Shown in pieces: positions 55,942 through 64,000 of a stretch of DNA of 64,000 nucleotides. Position numbers and translations under genes: made by a program. Position 1 is the stretch's first letter, and each line of letters begins with the position of its first letter. Below the pieces are notes generated by a model. That model saw only the letters and a program-made list of their open reading frames with translations. It was not told the origin of the DNA and made no database searches. This DNA is from Pseudomonas fluorescens (lineage in GTDB: Bacteria; Pseudomonadota; Gammaproteobacteria; Pseudomonadales; Pseudomonadaceae), in assembly GCF_900636825.1 (NCBI RefSeq), contig NZ_LR134318.1, forward strand, positions 3,195,501 through 3,259,500, written 5' to 3'.

Positions 55942-57461
55942 CCGAGGCCATGCCAGACGCGACCGTCGCGCGTCAGCAGGTCTTCGGCAGCCTGCGGGCC
56001 ATCTTCACCGGCAGCGTAAGTCTGCACGCTCGCATCCTGTTGCCAGGCGTCGAGGAACGGCTGCACCGCGCGCCAGCCGTTCTCGATGTTGTCGGCGCGC
56101 TGGAACAGGGTCTGGTCGCCGGTCAGGCAATCGTAGATCAGCGTTTCGTAGCCGGTCGATGGTTGCATCTCGAAGAAATCCTTGTAGGCAAATCCCAGTT
56201 CGATGTTGGCCATGTTCAGCGCCGGGCCCGGGCGCTTGGCCAGCAGGTCGAACCACATGCCTTCGTTCGGCTGGATCTGGATGCGCAAATACGTTGGCTG
56301 CAACTCGTCCACTTCAGTGTCGCGGAACTGCGCGTACGGCGCCGGTTTGAAGCAGATGACGATCTCGGTGTCGCGCACGCTCATGCGTTTGCCGGTGCGC
56401 AGGTAGAACGGCACGCCGACCCAACGCCAATTGTCGATCATCACCTTCAGCGCCACATACGTTTCCGTGGTGCTGTCAGGCGAAACATTGGCCTCTTCGC
56501 GGTAACCCGTTAACGGCTTGCCATCACGCTCGCCGGCCGTGTACTGACCGCGAACCGAATTGGCCCGCGCCTCTTCCGTCGTCCATGGACGGATAGCGCC
56601 GACCACCTTGGCCTTCTCGCCACGCACCGCGTCGGCGCCGAACGCCGCGGGCGGCTCCATGGCGACCATGGCCAGCAACTGGAACAGGTGATTGGGCACC
56701 ATGTCGCGCAGTGCGCCGGTGTGTTCGTAAAAACTGCCACGGGTTTCGACGCCGACGGTTTCGGCAGCAGTGATCTGCACGTGGTCGATGTAGTGGTTGT
56801 TCCAGAAGGCTTCGAACAGGCTGTTGGAGAACCGGCTGACCAGAATGTTCTGCACGGTTTCCTTGCCCAGGTAGTGGTCGATCCGATAGATCTGTTTCTC
56901 GCTCATCACTTTGAGCAGGCAAGCGTTCAAGGCCTCGGCGGTGTGCAGATCGGAGCCGAACGGCTTCTCGATCACCACCCGTCGGAATGCTTCCGGTGTT
57001 TCTTCAAGCAAACCGGCGCTGCCGAGGCGGCGAACCACTTCACTGAAGAAACGCGGCGCGGTGGCCAGGTAGAACACCGCATTGCCGGTGCCGCTGTCGG
57101 CGATTTTCGCCGCCAGGGCTGAATAAGTGCTGTCGTCGAGGAAATCGCCCTCGACGTAGCTGATGCCTTTGGCGAGTTTGGCCCACAAGGCCGGATCAAG
57201 CATCTGATCGGCCTTGCCGACTTTCGCCGCCACTTCGCTGCGGATGAAGTCTTCGAGCTTCAGCGCGAAGGCTTCATCGGTGATTGCGTTGTGGTCAACC
57301 CCGACGATCCGCAGATTTTCGTCAAGCAGGCCGTCGCGACTGAGGTTGTACAGCGCCGGCATCAGCAAACGCTTGACCAGGTCGCCGTGGGCACCGAACA
57401 GAAACAGCGTGGTCGGTGGTGCGGGTTCTGCTTTGGACTTTCTGCGGATCGTACGGGTCAT
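55938..57461 (-). CDS. zwf: Glucose-6-phosphate 1-dehydrogenase (Zwf), divergent form
   Basis: A 507-residue enzyme. The nucleotide-binding motif reads [22 protein letters not shown], whereas most Zwf proteins have GASGDLTKRKL; the active site [16 protein letters not shown] is canonical. [13 protein letters not shown] and the C-terminal [28 protein letters not shown] are family blocks. The start at 57461 overlaps the gnd stop by 4 bp; an upstream frame to 57620 lies inside gnd. It probably makes NAD(P)H and 6-phosphogluconolactone. No pgl gene is adjacent. Plus-strand frames over it are shadows. Confidence 0.93.
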   Translation of the reverse strand: MTRTIRRKSKAEPAPPTTLFLFGAHGDLVKRLLMPALYNLSRDGLLDENLRIVGVDHNAITDEAFALKLEDFIRSEVAAKVGKADQMLDPALWAKLAKGISYVEGDFLDDSTYSALAAKIADSGTGNAVFYLATAPRFFSEVVRRLGSAGLLEETPEAFRRVVIEKPFGSDLHTAEALNACLLKVMSEKQIYRIDHYLGKETVQNILVSRFSNSLFEAFWNNHYIDHVQITAAETVGVETRGSFYEHTGALRDMVPNHLFQLLAMVAMEPPAAFGADAVRGEKAKVVGAIRPWTTEEARANSVRGQYTAGERDGKPLTGYREEANVSPDSTTETYVALKVMIDNWRWVGVPFYLRTGKRMSVRDTEIVICFKPAPYAQFRDTEVDELQPTYLRIQIQPNEGMWFDLLAKRPGPALNMANIELGFAYKDFFEMQPSTGYETLIYDCLTGDQTLFQRADNIENGWRAVQPFLDAWQQDASVQTYAAGEDGPQAAEDLLTRDGRVWHGLG

Positions 57462-58438
57462 TTCTTGGCAATCTCCACGTGGCCACCGAAGCCGAAGCGT
57501 TGTGCAGAAAGGATCTTGTCGCCGAAAGTGCCCTGGCCGCGCGAGCGGTAACGCGAGAACAGCGAGTTCGACAGCACCGGTACCGGCACCGCTTGCTCCA
57601 TGGCGGCTTCGATGGTCCATTGGCCTTCGCCGCTGTCAGCGACGGAGCCGGAGAAACCGTCGAGTTTCGGATCGCTCGCCAGTGCATCGGCCGTGAGATC
57701 CAGCAACCACGACGAAACCACGCTGCCACGACGCCAGACTTCGGCAATGTCGGCCACATTCAGATCGAAACGCTGATCTTCCGGCAGGCGTTCGCTGGAT
57801 TTGGTCTTGAGAATGTCAAAGCCTTCGGCAAACGCGGCCATCATTCCGTACTCGATGCCGTTGTGGATCATCTTCACGAAGTGGCCGGCGCCAGCAGGAC
57901 CGGCGTGGATGTAGCCATGTTCGGCGCGATGATCATCGGACTTGCGATCCTTGGTGCGCGGAATGTCGCCCATGCCCGGTGCCAGTGCGGCAAACAGCGG
58001 ATCGAGGCGCTGCACGGTTTCGGCGTCACCGCCGATCATCATGCAGTAGCCGCGCTCCAGACCCCAGACGCCGCCGGAGGTACCGACGTCGATGTAATGC
58101 AGGCCCTTTTCGTTGAGGGCTTTGGCGCGACGAATGTCATCCTTATAGTTGGTGTTGCCGCCGTCGATGATGGTATCGCCGGGTTCAAGCAAAGTGCTCA
58201 GGGTGTAGATGGTGTCTTCGGTCGGTGCGCCAGCGGGCAACATGACCCAGATGGCGCGCGGCTTGTCGAGGCCGGCAACCAGTGCTGGCAGATCGGCTAC
58301 GCCGGTGGAGCCCTCGGCGACCAGGTTATCGATGAAAGCGGTATTGCGGTCGTAAACAACGGTGGTGTGACCGTTGAGCATCAGACGTCGCGCAATATTG
58401 CCGCCCATGCGGCCCAGTCCAATAATCCCGAGTTGCAT
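57458..58438 (-). CDS. gnd: 6-phosphogluconate dehydrogenase, short decarboxylating type
   Basis: A 326-residue enzyme of the short (mostly NAD-preferring) Gnd class, compared with ~470 residues for the classical NADP enzyme. The Rossmann start is [24 protein letters not shown]; the substrate loop is [20 protein letters not shown]; the catalytic Lys is in [24 protein letters not shown]. It yields ribulose-5-phosphate and CO2. It leads the operon with zwf and the HAD gene. AAGGAG lies 9 bp before the start. Confidence 0.94.
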   Translation of the reverse strand: MQLGIIGLGRMGGNIARRLMLNGHTTVVYDRNTAFIDNLVAEGSTGVADLPALVAGLDKPRAIWVMLPAGAPTEDTIYTLSTLLEPGDTIIDGGNTNYKDDIRRAKALNEKGLHYIDVGTSGGVWGLERGYCMMIGGDAETVQRLDPLFAALAPGMGDIPRTKDRKSDDHRAEHGYIHAGPAGAGHFVKMIHNGIEYGMMAAFAEGFDILKTKSSERLPEDQRFDLNVADIAEVWRRGSVVSSWLLDLTADALASDPKLDGFSGSVADSGEGQWTIEAAMEQAVPVPVLSNSLFSRYRSRGQGTFGDKILSAQRFGFGGHVEIAKK

Positions 58439-58713
58439 GTGCTGATGCTCCTTACTACAAATAAATGTGTGTCATTGGTTATAGCCCAACGCGACTGTTG
58501 GAGGTTAGTCCAGAGCGTTGCGATGAAGTTTCCGGGCATTGTGCCCGATCCAGAGTGATAACGCCCCGAATCCTGCCGAAGACACACCGACCATGAAAAA
58601 TAAAAAAGTTCCCTTCCAGGGCAAAAGAAATCAAAATTGGCGCCGATAGTAAGTCAAGCGCCTCGGAACGAGGAGTGACTTACAGTTGATGCACGCCATT
58701 TGCGAGGTGAGCA

Positions 58714-58896
58714 ATGGGCACAGTACACACAGCAATGCCGCCACAAACCCTTTACGTCACAATTCGCCGCGACGAACTGCGCCAGTTGAAAGACGAGCGC
58801 GATCAGCTCAAGCAAGAGTTGGCGCAATTGCGCGCGCTGACCCAGGGCGCCCAGCCCAAGCCGTTCCCGGTTGTCCAGCGTCAACCCCACGCCTGA
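58714..58896 (+). CDS. 60-residue coiled-coil miniprotein
   Basis: The product has a short N-terminus (MGTVHTAMPPQTLYVTIRRDEL), a heptad-like segment RQLKDERDQLKQELAQLRAL predicted to form a coiled coil, and a basic Pro/Gln tail. A GAGGTGAG ribosome site stands 5 bp before the ATG. No function is recognised. Similar short proteins occur in other pseudomonads to my knowledge, but this was not checked. Confidence 0.6.
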   Translation: MGTVHTAMPPQTLYVTIRRDELRQLKDERDQLKQELAQLRALTQGAQPKPFPVVQRQPHA

Positions 58897-59087
58897 TCCC
58901 TCGCCAGCTTCGGGAGCGACCTGCGTCGTTCCCGACATGATCCAGCCCCCCTGCGAAACTAACAAAGTTTTCACATTGCCTTAGCGATACTCCCGCGCAT
59001 TCTGGCCGGGCGTGTGCGTTCGGCCTCCGTTCGTCGGTTTCATGGATGCGGTCCGGCGGTTGATATGACGACACGCTGGAGTGCTGA

Positions 59088-60836
59088 ATGGCATTGTTCA
59101 AACGCAGCAAAACGACTGCGACAGGTTTCGACTGGGCCGGTTTTCTCTGGCTGTTCGTGTTCTTCTGGTATTTCTCGGGCATTACCCAACTGCTGATCCA
59201 ACTGACCGGTACTTCCGGTTTCACCGGGTTCCGCCAGGCGTTTGTGATGAGCGCAATCTGGCTGGCGCCGATGCTGCTGTTTCCCAAGCGCACCAAGGTG
59301 CTCGCCGCCGTCATCGGCATTGTCCTGTGGGCCTGCTCCATGGCCAGCCTGGGTTACTTCTTCATCTATCAGCAAGAGTTTTCCCAGAGCGTGATTTTCA
59401 TCATGTTCGAATCTAACGTCTCGGAAGCCGGCGAGTACATGACCCAGTACTTTGCCTGGTGGATGGTGCCGGCATTCCTCGCGCACACCTTGTTCGCTTA
59501 TTTCCTCTGGACCCGTCTGCGTCCGGTGTATCTGCCGCGTGGCCGCGCGCTGGTGGCGGCCACGGCGATCGTGGTGGCCGTCGTCGGTTACCCGCTGGTC
59601 AAGCAAACCATGCGCACCGGCAGTTTCGCTGAAGGGTTCGAGAAATTCGAAACCCGTATCGAACCGGCCGTGCCGTGGCAAATGGCGGTGGCTTACCACC
59701 GTTATCAGGAAACTCTGGCCGACATGCAGGGCATGCTGCACAACGCGAGCAAGATCGCGCCGCTGAAAAATCTCAAGGACGTTGCGGCCAATCAACCGGC
59801 GACGCTGGTGCTGGTGATCGGCGAATCGACAAACCGCCAGCGCATGAGTCTCTACGGCTACCCGCGCAAAACCACACCTGAACTGGACAAGCTCAAGGAT
59901 CAGCTGGCGGTGTTCGACAACGTCATCACGCCGCGTCCTTACACCATCGAGGCGTTGCAGCAGGTGCTGACGTTTGCCGACGAAGAACATCCAGACCTCT
60001 ATCTTTCCACGCCGTCGTTGGTCAGTGTGATGAAACAGGCCGGCTACAAGACGTTCTGGATCACCAATCAGCAAACCATGACCAAGCGCAACACCATGCT
60101 CACGACATTCTCTGAACAGGCCGACGAGCAGGTGTACCTGAACAACAACCGCAACCAGAACGCCGCGCAGTACGACGGCGACGTGATCGAGCCGTTCAAC
60201 AAGGCGTTGACCGATGCGGCGCCGCGCAAGCTGATCGTTGTCCACTTGCTCGGCACGCACATGAGTTATCAATATCGTTATCCGCCGAGCTTCGACAAGT
60301 TCCAGGATCGCGAAGGCGTGCCTGCCACCCTGCGTGACGATCAGGTGCCGACATACAACAGTTACGACAATGCCGTGCTGTACAACGATTTCGTGGTGTC
60401 CAGCCTGATCAAGGACTACGCCAAGTCCGATCCGAACGGTTTCCTGCTGTACCTCTCCGATCACGGTGAAGACGTGTTCGACTCGGTCGGCCATGGCACG
60501 CTGGGTCGCAACGAAAACAAACCGACCGCGCCGATGTACACCATCCCGTTCATGGCCTGGGCCTCGCCGAAGTGGAAGGAAAACCATGACTGGAGCTTCG
60601 CCGCAGATTTGAGCCGCCCGTACAGCAGCTCGCAGTTCATCCATACCTGGGCGGATCTGGCTGGATTGAGCGCGGATGAGCTGGATCGCAGTCGCAGCCT
60701 GGTCAGTGACAGCTTCACGCAGCGCCCGCTGATGATCGGCAACCCCTACGAACGCCAACAGCGACCACTCATCGACTTCAGTTTGATGAAGCCGAAGAAA
60801 CCGGCCGCCAACGCAACAGAAGTCGTGCAGCAATAA
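59088..60836 (+). CDS. cptA: Phosphoethanolamine transferase CptA
   Basis: A 582-residue inner-membrane enzyme of the EptA/CptA family. Five N-terminal TM helices (for example FLWLFVFFWYFSGITQLLI, VLAAVIGIVLWACSMASLGYFFI) precede a periplasmic alkaline-phosphatase fold with VLVIGESTNRQRMSLYGYPRKTTPELD (nucleophile Thr and metal site), VHLLGTHMSYQYRYP and LYLSDHGEDVFDS. It transfers phosphoethanolamine to the LPS core heptose (CptA) or lipid A (EptA); overall length and N-terminus favour CptA. With lpxO in the same window it adds to surface modification. A minus-strand frame of equal length is a shadow. Confidence 0.9.
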   Translation: MALFKRSKTTATGFDWAGFLWLFVFFWYFSGITQLLIQLTGTSGFTGFRQAFVMSAIWLAPMLLFPKRTKVLAAVIGIVLWACSMASLGYFFIYQQEFSQSVIFIMFESNVSEAGEYMTQYFAWWMVPAFLAHTLFAYFLWTRLRPVYLPRGRALVAATAIVVAVVGYPLVKQTMRTGSFAEGFEKFETRIEPAVPWQMAVAYHRYQETLADMQGMLHNASKIAPLKNLKDVAANQPATLVLVIGESTNRQRMSLYGYPRKTTPELDKLKDQLAVFDNVITPRPYTIEALQQVLTFADEEHPDLYLSTPSLVSVMKQAGYKTFWITNQQTMTKRNTMLTTFSEQADEQVYLNNNRNQNAAQYDGDVIEPFNKALTDAAPRKLIVVHLLGTHMSYQYRYPPSFDKFQDREGVPATLRDDQVPTYNSYDNAVLYNDFVVSSLIKDYAKSDPNGFLLYLSDHGEDVFDSVGHGTLGRNENKPTAPMYTIPFMAWASPKWKENHDWSFAADLSRPYSSSQFIHTWADLAGLSADELDRSRSLVSDSFTQRPLMIGNPYERQQRPLIDFSLMKPKKPAANATEVVQQ

Positions 60837-60844
60837 ACGCCCTC

Positions 60845-60880
60845 AAGACCTGCATACGCTGATCAGCGTATGCAGGTCTT
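60845..60880. terminator. 36-bp perfect palindrome after cptA
   Basis: Arms AAGACCTGCATACGCTGA and TCAGCGTATGCAGGTCTT are exact reverse complements with no spacer. It begins 8 bp after the cptA stop. As RNA it makes a very stable hairpin, but the T run is short, so termination is likely but not certain. Confidence 0.6.
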
Positions 60881-61022
60881 CAGCCGATGTTCGCAGTGGA
60901 AACACCTTGTAAAACCTCCGCGATTCGGATGTTAACCCCCTGTTAATTCCTCCCGTTGAAACTCGGCTTTCGAGTTTTGCTTCATGGACGAAACGACTCC
61001 CACTTGTTCAGTCGGAGGCACC

Positions 61023-61232
61023 ATGAAAATCATCACCGCTCTGCTCACCACGTTAATTGCCCTTGGCTCCGCCAGCGCTTTTGCTGAAGGCGGCGCCGAA
61101 CGCATGCGTTACTACTACGACAATTTCCCGGTTCACCACGCGCAAAGCGAACAGGCCAGCGACGCCAACGCGAAAGGAATCCGCGTTCCCGCCGATCAGA
61201 CCGCGCAGGTCACCGAGTCGTATCGCGACTGA
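61023..61232 (+). CDS. Small exported protein, unknown function
   Basis: A 69-residue protein with a signal peptide (MKIITALLTTLIALGSASAFA-EG) and a ~48-residue mature chain, rich in polar residues and Ala (RYYYDNFPVHHAQSEQASDAN). CGGAGG stands 6 bp before the ATG. No domain is recognised. A strong terminator at 61294 ends the transcript. Confidence 0.72.
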   Translation: MKIITALLTTLIALGSASAFAEGGAERMRYYYDNFPVHHAQSEQASDANAKGIRVPADQTAQVTESYRD

Positions 61233-61293
61233 GATTCATCGAGCAACCGATGGACCTTTCGCGGCTCCGCTCTGGCCCGAAAGACGACAGTTG

Positions 61294-61318
61294 GGCGCCC
61301 TACCGGGCGCCTTTTTTT
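61294..61318 (+). terminator. Terminator after the 69-residue exported protein gene
   Basis: GGCGCCC-TACC-GGGCGCC followed by seven T residues. The T run reaches the stop codon of the convergent GNAT remnant. Confidence 0.9.
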
Positions 61319-61819
61319 ACGCCTGCAGTTCCTTGATCCAGAACAGCATGCGCCCGTGATCCGGGTCGAACATGCCTGGCGCGAAGCCGAATTTGCCGTA
61401 GGCATTCTGCGCAACGGCATTGCCTTCGAGCACTTCCAGCGTGATCTTGCAGCAGCCGCGCTGGCGGGCAATATCTTCGACCTTGCGCAGCATTTTCTGG
61501 CTCAAGCCCAAGCCGCGGAATTTGCCCACCACGGCGACATCGTGCACGTTGATCAGCGGTTTGCAGGCGAGGTGGAAAACCCTTCGAAACAATTGACCAA
61601 TCCAGCCGGCTCGCCATCGACGAAAGCCAGCACACTGAACGCATGGGGGCGTCGCGCGAGTTCTTCCGGCAAGCGCCGCAGCAACTTCGGGGCGATCGGA
61701 TGGCCACCGCCCATGGGGTCTTCTGCGTAATGGTTGAGCACAATACCGATGGCCTCGGCGTGCGTTGGATTGCTGTAGCTGGCCTGAATTACAAGAATTT
61801 CTGCGGAATCCATTTCCAT
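61317..61819 (-). pseudogene. GNAT-family N-acetyltransferase interrupted by a one-base deletion
   Basis: Two frames together make one GNAT protein. The N-terminal part (EILVIQASYSNPTHAEAIGIVL ... AFVDGEPAGLVNCFEGF) runs in one frame to about 61570; the C-terminal part (CKPLINVHDVAVVGKFRGLGLSQKML, which holds the acetyl-CoA loop, to GRMLFWIKELQA at the end) continues in the next frame. The DNA reads ACCTCGCCTGC where ACCTTCGCCTGC would join the two as FSTFACKP. So one T is missing near 61570. Either the gene is newly dead or this is a sequencing error. Confidence 0.8.
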
Positions 61820-61913
61820 CCCCGAACACATGAGCCCCGGCGCGCAAAGTGCGCGCTGACAGGCTGCTCGACCTTAGCGCGGCGGTGATCGGCCAGGCAA
61901 CCCACTGCACGCT

Positions 61914-62205
61914 AAAGATCAAAAGATCAAAAGATCAAAAGATCGCAGCGTGCCGCAGCTCCTACGCGATCATCGCGAGGCTGAGGTTTATGTAGGAGCT
62001 GTCGAGTGCAACGAGGCTGCGATCTTTTCAAGATCAAAAGACCGCAGCGCCCACACGATCATCGAGAGGCTGAGGTTTGCGTAGGAGCTGTCGAGTGCAA
62101 CGAGGCTGCGATCTTTTCAAGATCAAAAGACCGCAGCGCCCACACGATCATCGCGAGACGGAGATTTGTGTAGGAGCTGTCGAGTGCAACGAGGCTGCGA
62201 TCTTT
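61914..62205. repeat. Short REPIN array with octamer microsatellite
   Basis: It opens with AAAGATCA repeated four times (61914-61945), then a partial unit ending CCGCAGCTCCTACG. Three units start at 61992, 62081 and 62170, about 89 bp apart, each with GTAGGAGCTGTCGAGTGCAA CGAGGCTGCGATCTTTTC, AAGATCAAAAGACCGCAGCG and a GATCATCGCGAGGCTGAGG joint. The third is cut short by the 3' end of the DinB gene. These units resemble the 35457 element more than the 105-bp array units. Confidence 0.88.
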
Positions 62206-62210
62206 GCTTT

Positions 62211-62792
62211 TCAACGGCCCCAGATCAGTTCTTCAGTCCAGCCCAGTTCGGCGAAATCCTCGGCGCGCAACGCCGCTTCACCCGCACAGAAAAATTCATC
62301 CAGCTGCGGCGGTTTTACCGACGTATCGCTGAGCATCGCGTGCACCTGTCCACGATGATGAATCTGGTGTTCAAACAGATGCGAGAGCAAACGCAAACGG
62401 CTGTCGTGCTGCGGTGTCTCGCGGGCGATGGTGACGATGCGCGACAGGTCGGCGTCGCGCAGCTGCTCGCAATAGGCGATCAGGCGCCGATCAACATGAG
62501 CCTGTTCGTCGCGCAACGGGCGAGCAGCGGTGAACGGCTCATCCAGATTGAAGAACACGTAGCAATCGGGATGCGGTTCGGCGCCGCGCAGCTCCCGTCC
62601 CAGCGCATCAACGTAGAACCAGTCGCAGGTCAGAATGTGATTGAGGGTCAGGCGAATGCTCGGAAAGAAACTCACCCGCGGCGCCGTCAGTTCAGTGTCG
62701 TCGAGTTGCGTCCAGGCCTTGGCCAATCGGTGATTGGCCCAGGCATTCTGATAGGCCATGGTCAACAAATGGTGGGACAGCGGTTGATTCAT
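62211..62792 (-). CDS. DinB-family protein (four-helix, metal-binding fold)
   Basis: A 193-residue protein. The start MNQPLSHHLLTMAYQNAWANHRLAKAW and the His ligands in LTLNHILTCDWFYVDAL and LLSHLFEHQIHHRGQVHAML are typical for DinB/YfiT-like metal-binding four-helix proteins, some of which are thiol transferases. The ATG at 62792 is used; 62813 would add seven residues. Its stop is 18 bp upstream of the following ZapE gene's end on the same strand, that is, it lies downstream of zapE and the two are probably co-transcribed. Confidence 0.85.
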   Translation of the reverse strand: MNQPLSHHLLTMAYQNAWANHRLAKAWTQLDDTELTAPRVSFFPSIRLTLNHILTCDWFYVDALGRELRGAEPHPDCYVFFNLDEPFTAARPLRDEQAHVDRRLIAYCEQLRDADLSRIVTIARETPQHDSRLRLLSHLFEHQIHHRGQVHAMLSDTSVKPPQLDEFFCAGEAALRAEDFAELGWTEELIWGR

Positions 62793-62809
62793 GGTTGCGC
62801 CCTCTTCCC

Positions 62810-63928
62810 TCACTTTTCGGCGAAGCGCTGCAGCTGCATCTCCTGCAAACGGCTGAGCGTACGGCGAAACGCAAACTCCAGATAACCCTCGGTATACAGC
62901 GCAGCCATCGGCACCTGCGCCTCAACGTAAAGCGGCACCTTGCGGTCATAGCACTCGTCGACCAGAGCAATAAAACGCCGCACGCCATCGTCATGCACTG
63001 ACAATTGCGGCAGTTCGCGATCCCCGGCGACCACCCGTTCAGCGCCGTCTTCGGTGCCCCGGGCGATGCGCCCTTCGCGCTTCTGTGCGCTGAGATTCGG
63101 CACATCGCTCAACAGAATAGCCCGGTACGTGTCGCACAGCGTGATGAAATCCATGGCGGCGAATGGCTGCTCGCACAGATCGGCATAGCGGCACCACAGC
63201 ACCGATTCGCTGGCCTTGATGACATTGAGCACGCGATGCCCGACCGATACGGGTTGCTGGCTGGCCGCGCATCCCTGCGTCAGCGTTTGAAACACTTCTT
63301 CGAGTGCGCTGACCGAGCCCGGCATCGCCACAAAGAAGCGCTGCTCAATGGCGCCCGGATGCAAACGATGATCCTCGGCGCCATTGACCGGCACAACTTG
63401 CATATGTGCCTTGATCGCCGCAATCGCCGGGGTGAACCGGTCGCGATTGAAGCCGTCAGCGTAGAGATCGTCCGGTGGCAGATTCGAGGTGCAAACCACC
63501 ACCATGCCCTCCTCGAACATCACCTGGAACAAACGGCCAAGAATGATCGCATCGCCGATGTCATTGACGAACAGCTCATCGAAACACAACACACGCACTT
63601 CGGCGGCCAGTTCCCTTGCCAGCGCCCGCAATGGGTCGGCGATCCCGCTCAACTGGAACGAGCGCTGGTGCACCCAGCCCATGAAGTGATGGAAATGCTG
63701 ACGCCGCGACGGCACCCGCAAGCTTTGGTAGAACTGATCCATCAGCCACGTCTTGCCGCGTCCGACCGGGCCCCACAAGTAAACGCCGGCAACCGAACGT
63801 TCGCCAGCGTGCAAGGCTTCGTGACATTTTTGCAACGCCCAGACGGCGTGCTCCTGAGCTTCATCCTGAATGAAGCCGTTGTGCTCGATGGCATGCTGCC
63901 AAGCGCTGAGGGGGGAGTCGAAAGTCAT
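62810..63928 (-). CDS. zapE: AFG1/ZapE family cell-division ATPase
   Basis: A 372-residue P-loop ATPase: WALQKCHEALHAGERSVAGVYLWGPVGRGKTWLMDQFY carries Walker A, FHHFMGWVHQRSFQL follows, and VLCFDELFVNDIGDAIILGRLF is Walker B. TSNLPPDDLYADGFNRDRFTPAI is the family sensor block. ZapE-type proteins associate with the Z ring or act in stress quality control. A longer plus-strand frame (63005-63991) is a shadow. Pseudomonas often has more than one AFG1 homologue, so the symbol is by family. Confidence 0.88.
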   Translation of the reverse strand: MTFDSPLSAWQHAIEHNGFIQDEAQEHAVWALQKCHEALHAGERSVAGVYLWGPVGRGKTWLMDQFYQSLRVPSRRQHFHHFMGWVHQRSFQLSGIADPLRALARELAAEVRVLCFDELFVNDIGDAIILGRLFQVMFEEGMVVVCTSNLPPDDLYADGFNRDRFTPAIAAIKAHMQVVPVNGAEDHRLHPGAIEQRFFVAMPGSVSALEEVFQTLTQGCAASQQPVSVGHRVLNVIKASESVLWCRYADLCEQPFAAMDFITLCDTYRAILLSDVPNLSAQKREGRIARGTEDGAERVVAGDRELPQLSVHDDGVRRFIALVDECYDRKVPLYVEAQVPMAALYTEGYLEFAFRRTLSRLQEMQLQRFAEK

Positions 63929-64000
63929 GCGCGGCAGTATGCCACGGCCGCAATCAACGGGGGCTTCGACCGTTTGGCAACTATGGCTTGACGATAAATA

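Noticed and set aside
59040-60833. Minus-strand 597-codon frame
   Set aside because: Antisense to cptA, which has intact TM helices and phosphatase-fold motifs.
62077-62885. Plus-strand frames over the REPIN triplet and the DinB gene
   Set aside because: The first half is repeat sequence and the rest is antisense to DinB; no ribosome site.

Overview
The window reads as chromosome of a fluorescent Pseudomonas of the P. fluorescens / P. koreensis type. The evidence is a mannitol (mtl) operon in the order described for P. fluorescens, a complete fapABCDEF functional-amyloid operon, lpxO, cptA, an NAD-type gnd next to zwf, DUF2790 and DUF1652 proteins, and many Pseudomonas-type REP/REPIN palindromes. 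Coding density is high and the DNA is GC-rich, except for one AT-rich island at about 19.8-24.6 kb. No rRNA, tRNA, insertion sequence or CRISPR array was seen.

Layout. 1-3.3 kb: a hybrid sensor kinase running off the left edge and a divergent single-domain response regulator. 3.4-6.8 kb: a glycosyltransferase and two tandem PI-PLC-like phosphodiesterases. 6.9-16.6 kb: the regulator mtlR and mtlEFGKDYZ, which import mannitol (or other polyols), oxidise it to fructose and phosphorylate the product; REP-type elements sit in three of the operon's gaps. 16.7-17.3 kb: a lipoprotein resembling lytic transglycosylases. 17.7-24.6 kb: an orphan type VI secretion cassette, with an intact VgrG fused to a DUF2235 (Tle1-like) lipase and its DUF2931 immunity gene, followed by two decayed copies of the same VgrG-lipase, each still followed by an intact immunity paralogue.

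24.8-43.4 kb is mostly housekeeping and stress genes: ecotin, a short threonine dehydratase with a candidate transcription attenuator, a PQQ sugar dehydrogenase, Ku, LpxO, a YbiT-type ABC-F protein, an MFS carrier, a hydrolase, AzoR with a divergent LysR regulator, UppP, a chemoreceptor and a PnuC/NadR-like NAD-salvage pair. 43.5-50.3 kb: the fap operon, preceded by a candidate sigma-54 promoter and three GTGT-N11/12-ACAC palindromes, with a convergent sigma-54 activator gene (VpsR-like) downstream. 50.6-53.9 kb: a small conserved protein, a delta-60-repeat protein and NhaB. 53.95-55.1 kb: eleven tandem 105-bp REPIN units. 55.1-58.4 kb: a gnd-zwf-HAD operon with 4-bp overlaps. 58.7-64 kb: a coiled-coil miniprotein, CptA, a small exported protein, a frameshifted GNAT acetyltransferase, a second short REPIN array, a DinB-fold protein and a ZapE/AFG1 ATPase.

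The three items most worth attention are the tip-lipase/immunity cassette array, the 11-unit REPIN array, and the two cis-regulatory predictions (the Ile/Thr attenuator ahead of the threonine dehydratase, and the enhancer/sigma-54 promoter ahead of fapA). All functional calls come from reading the sequence and from family knowledge; no database search was run.
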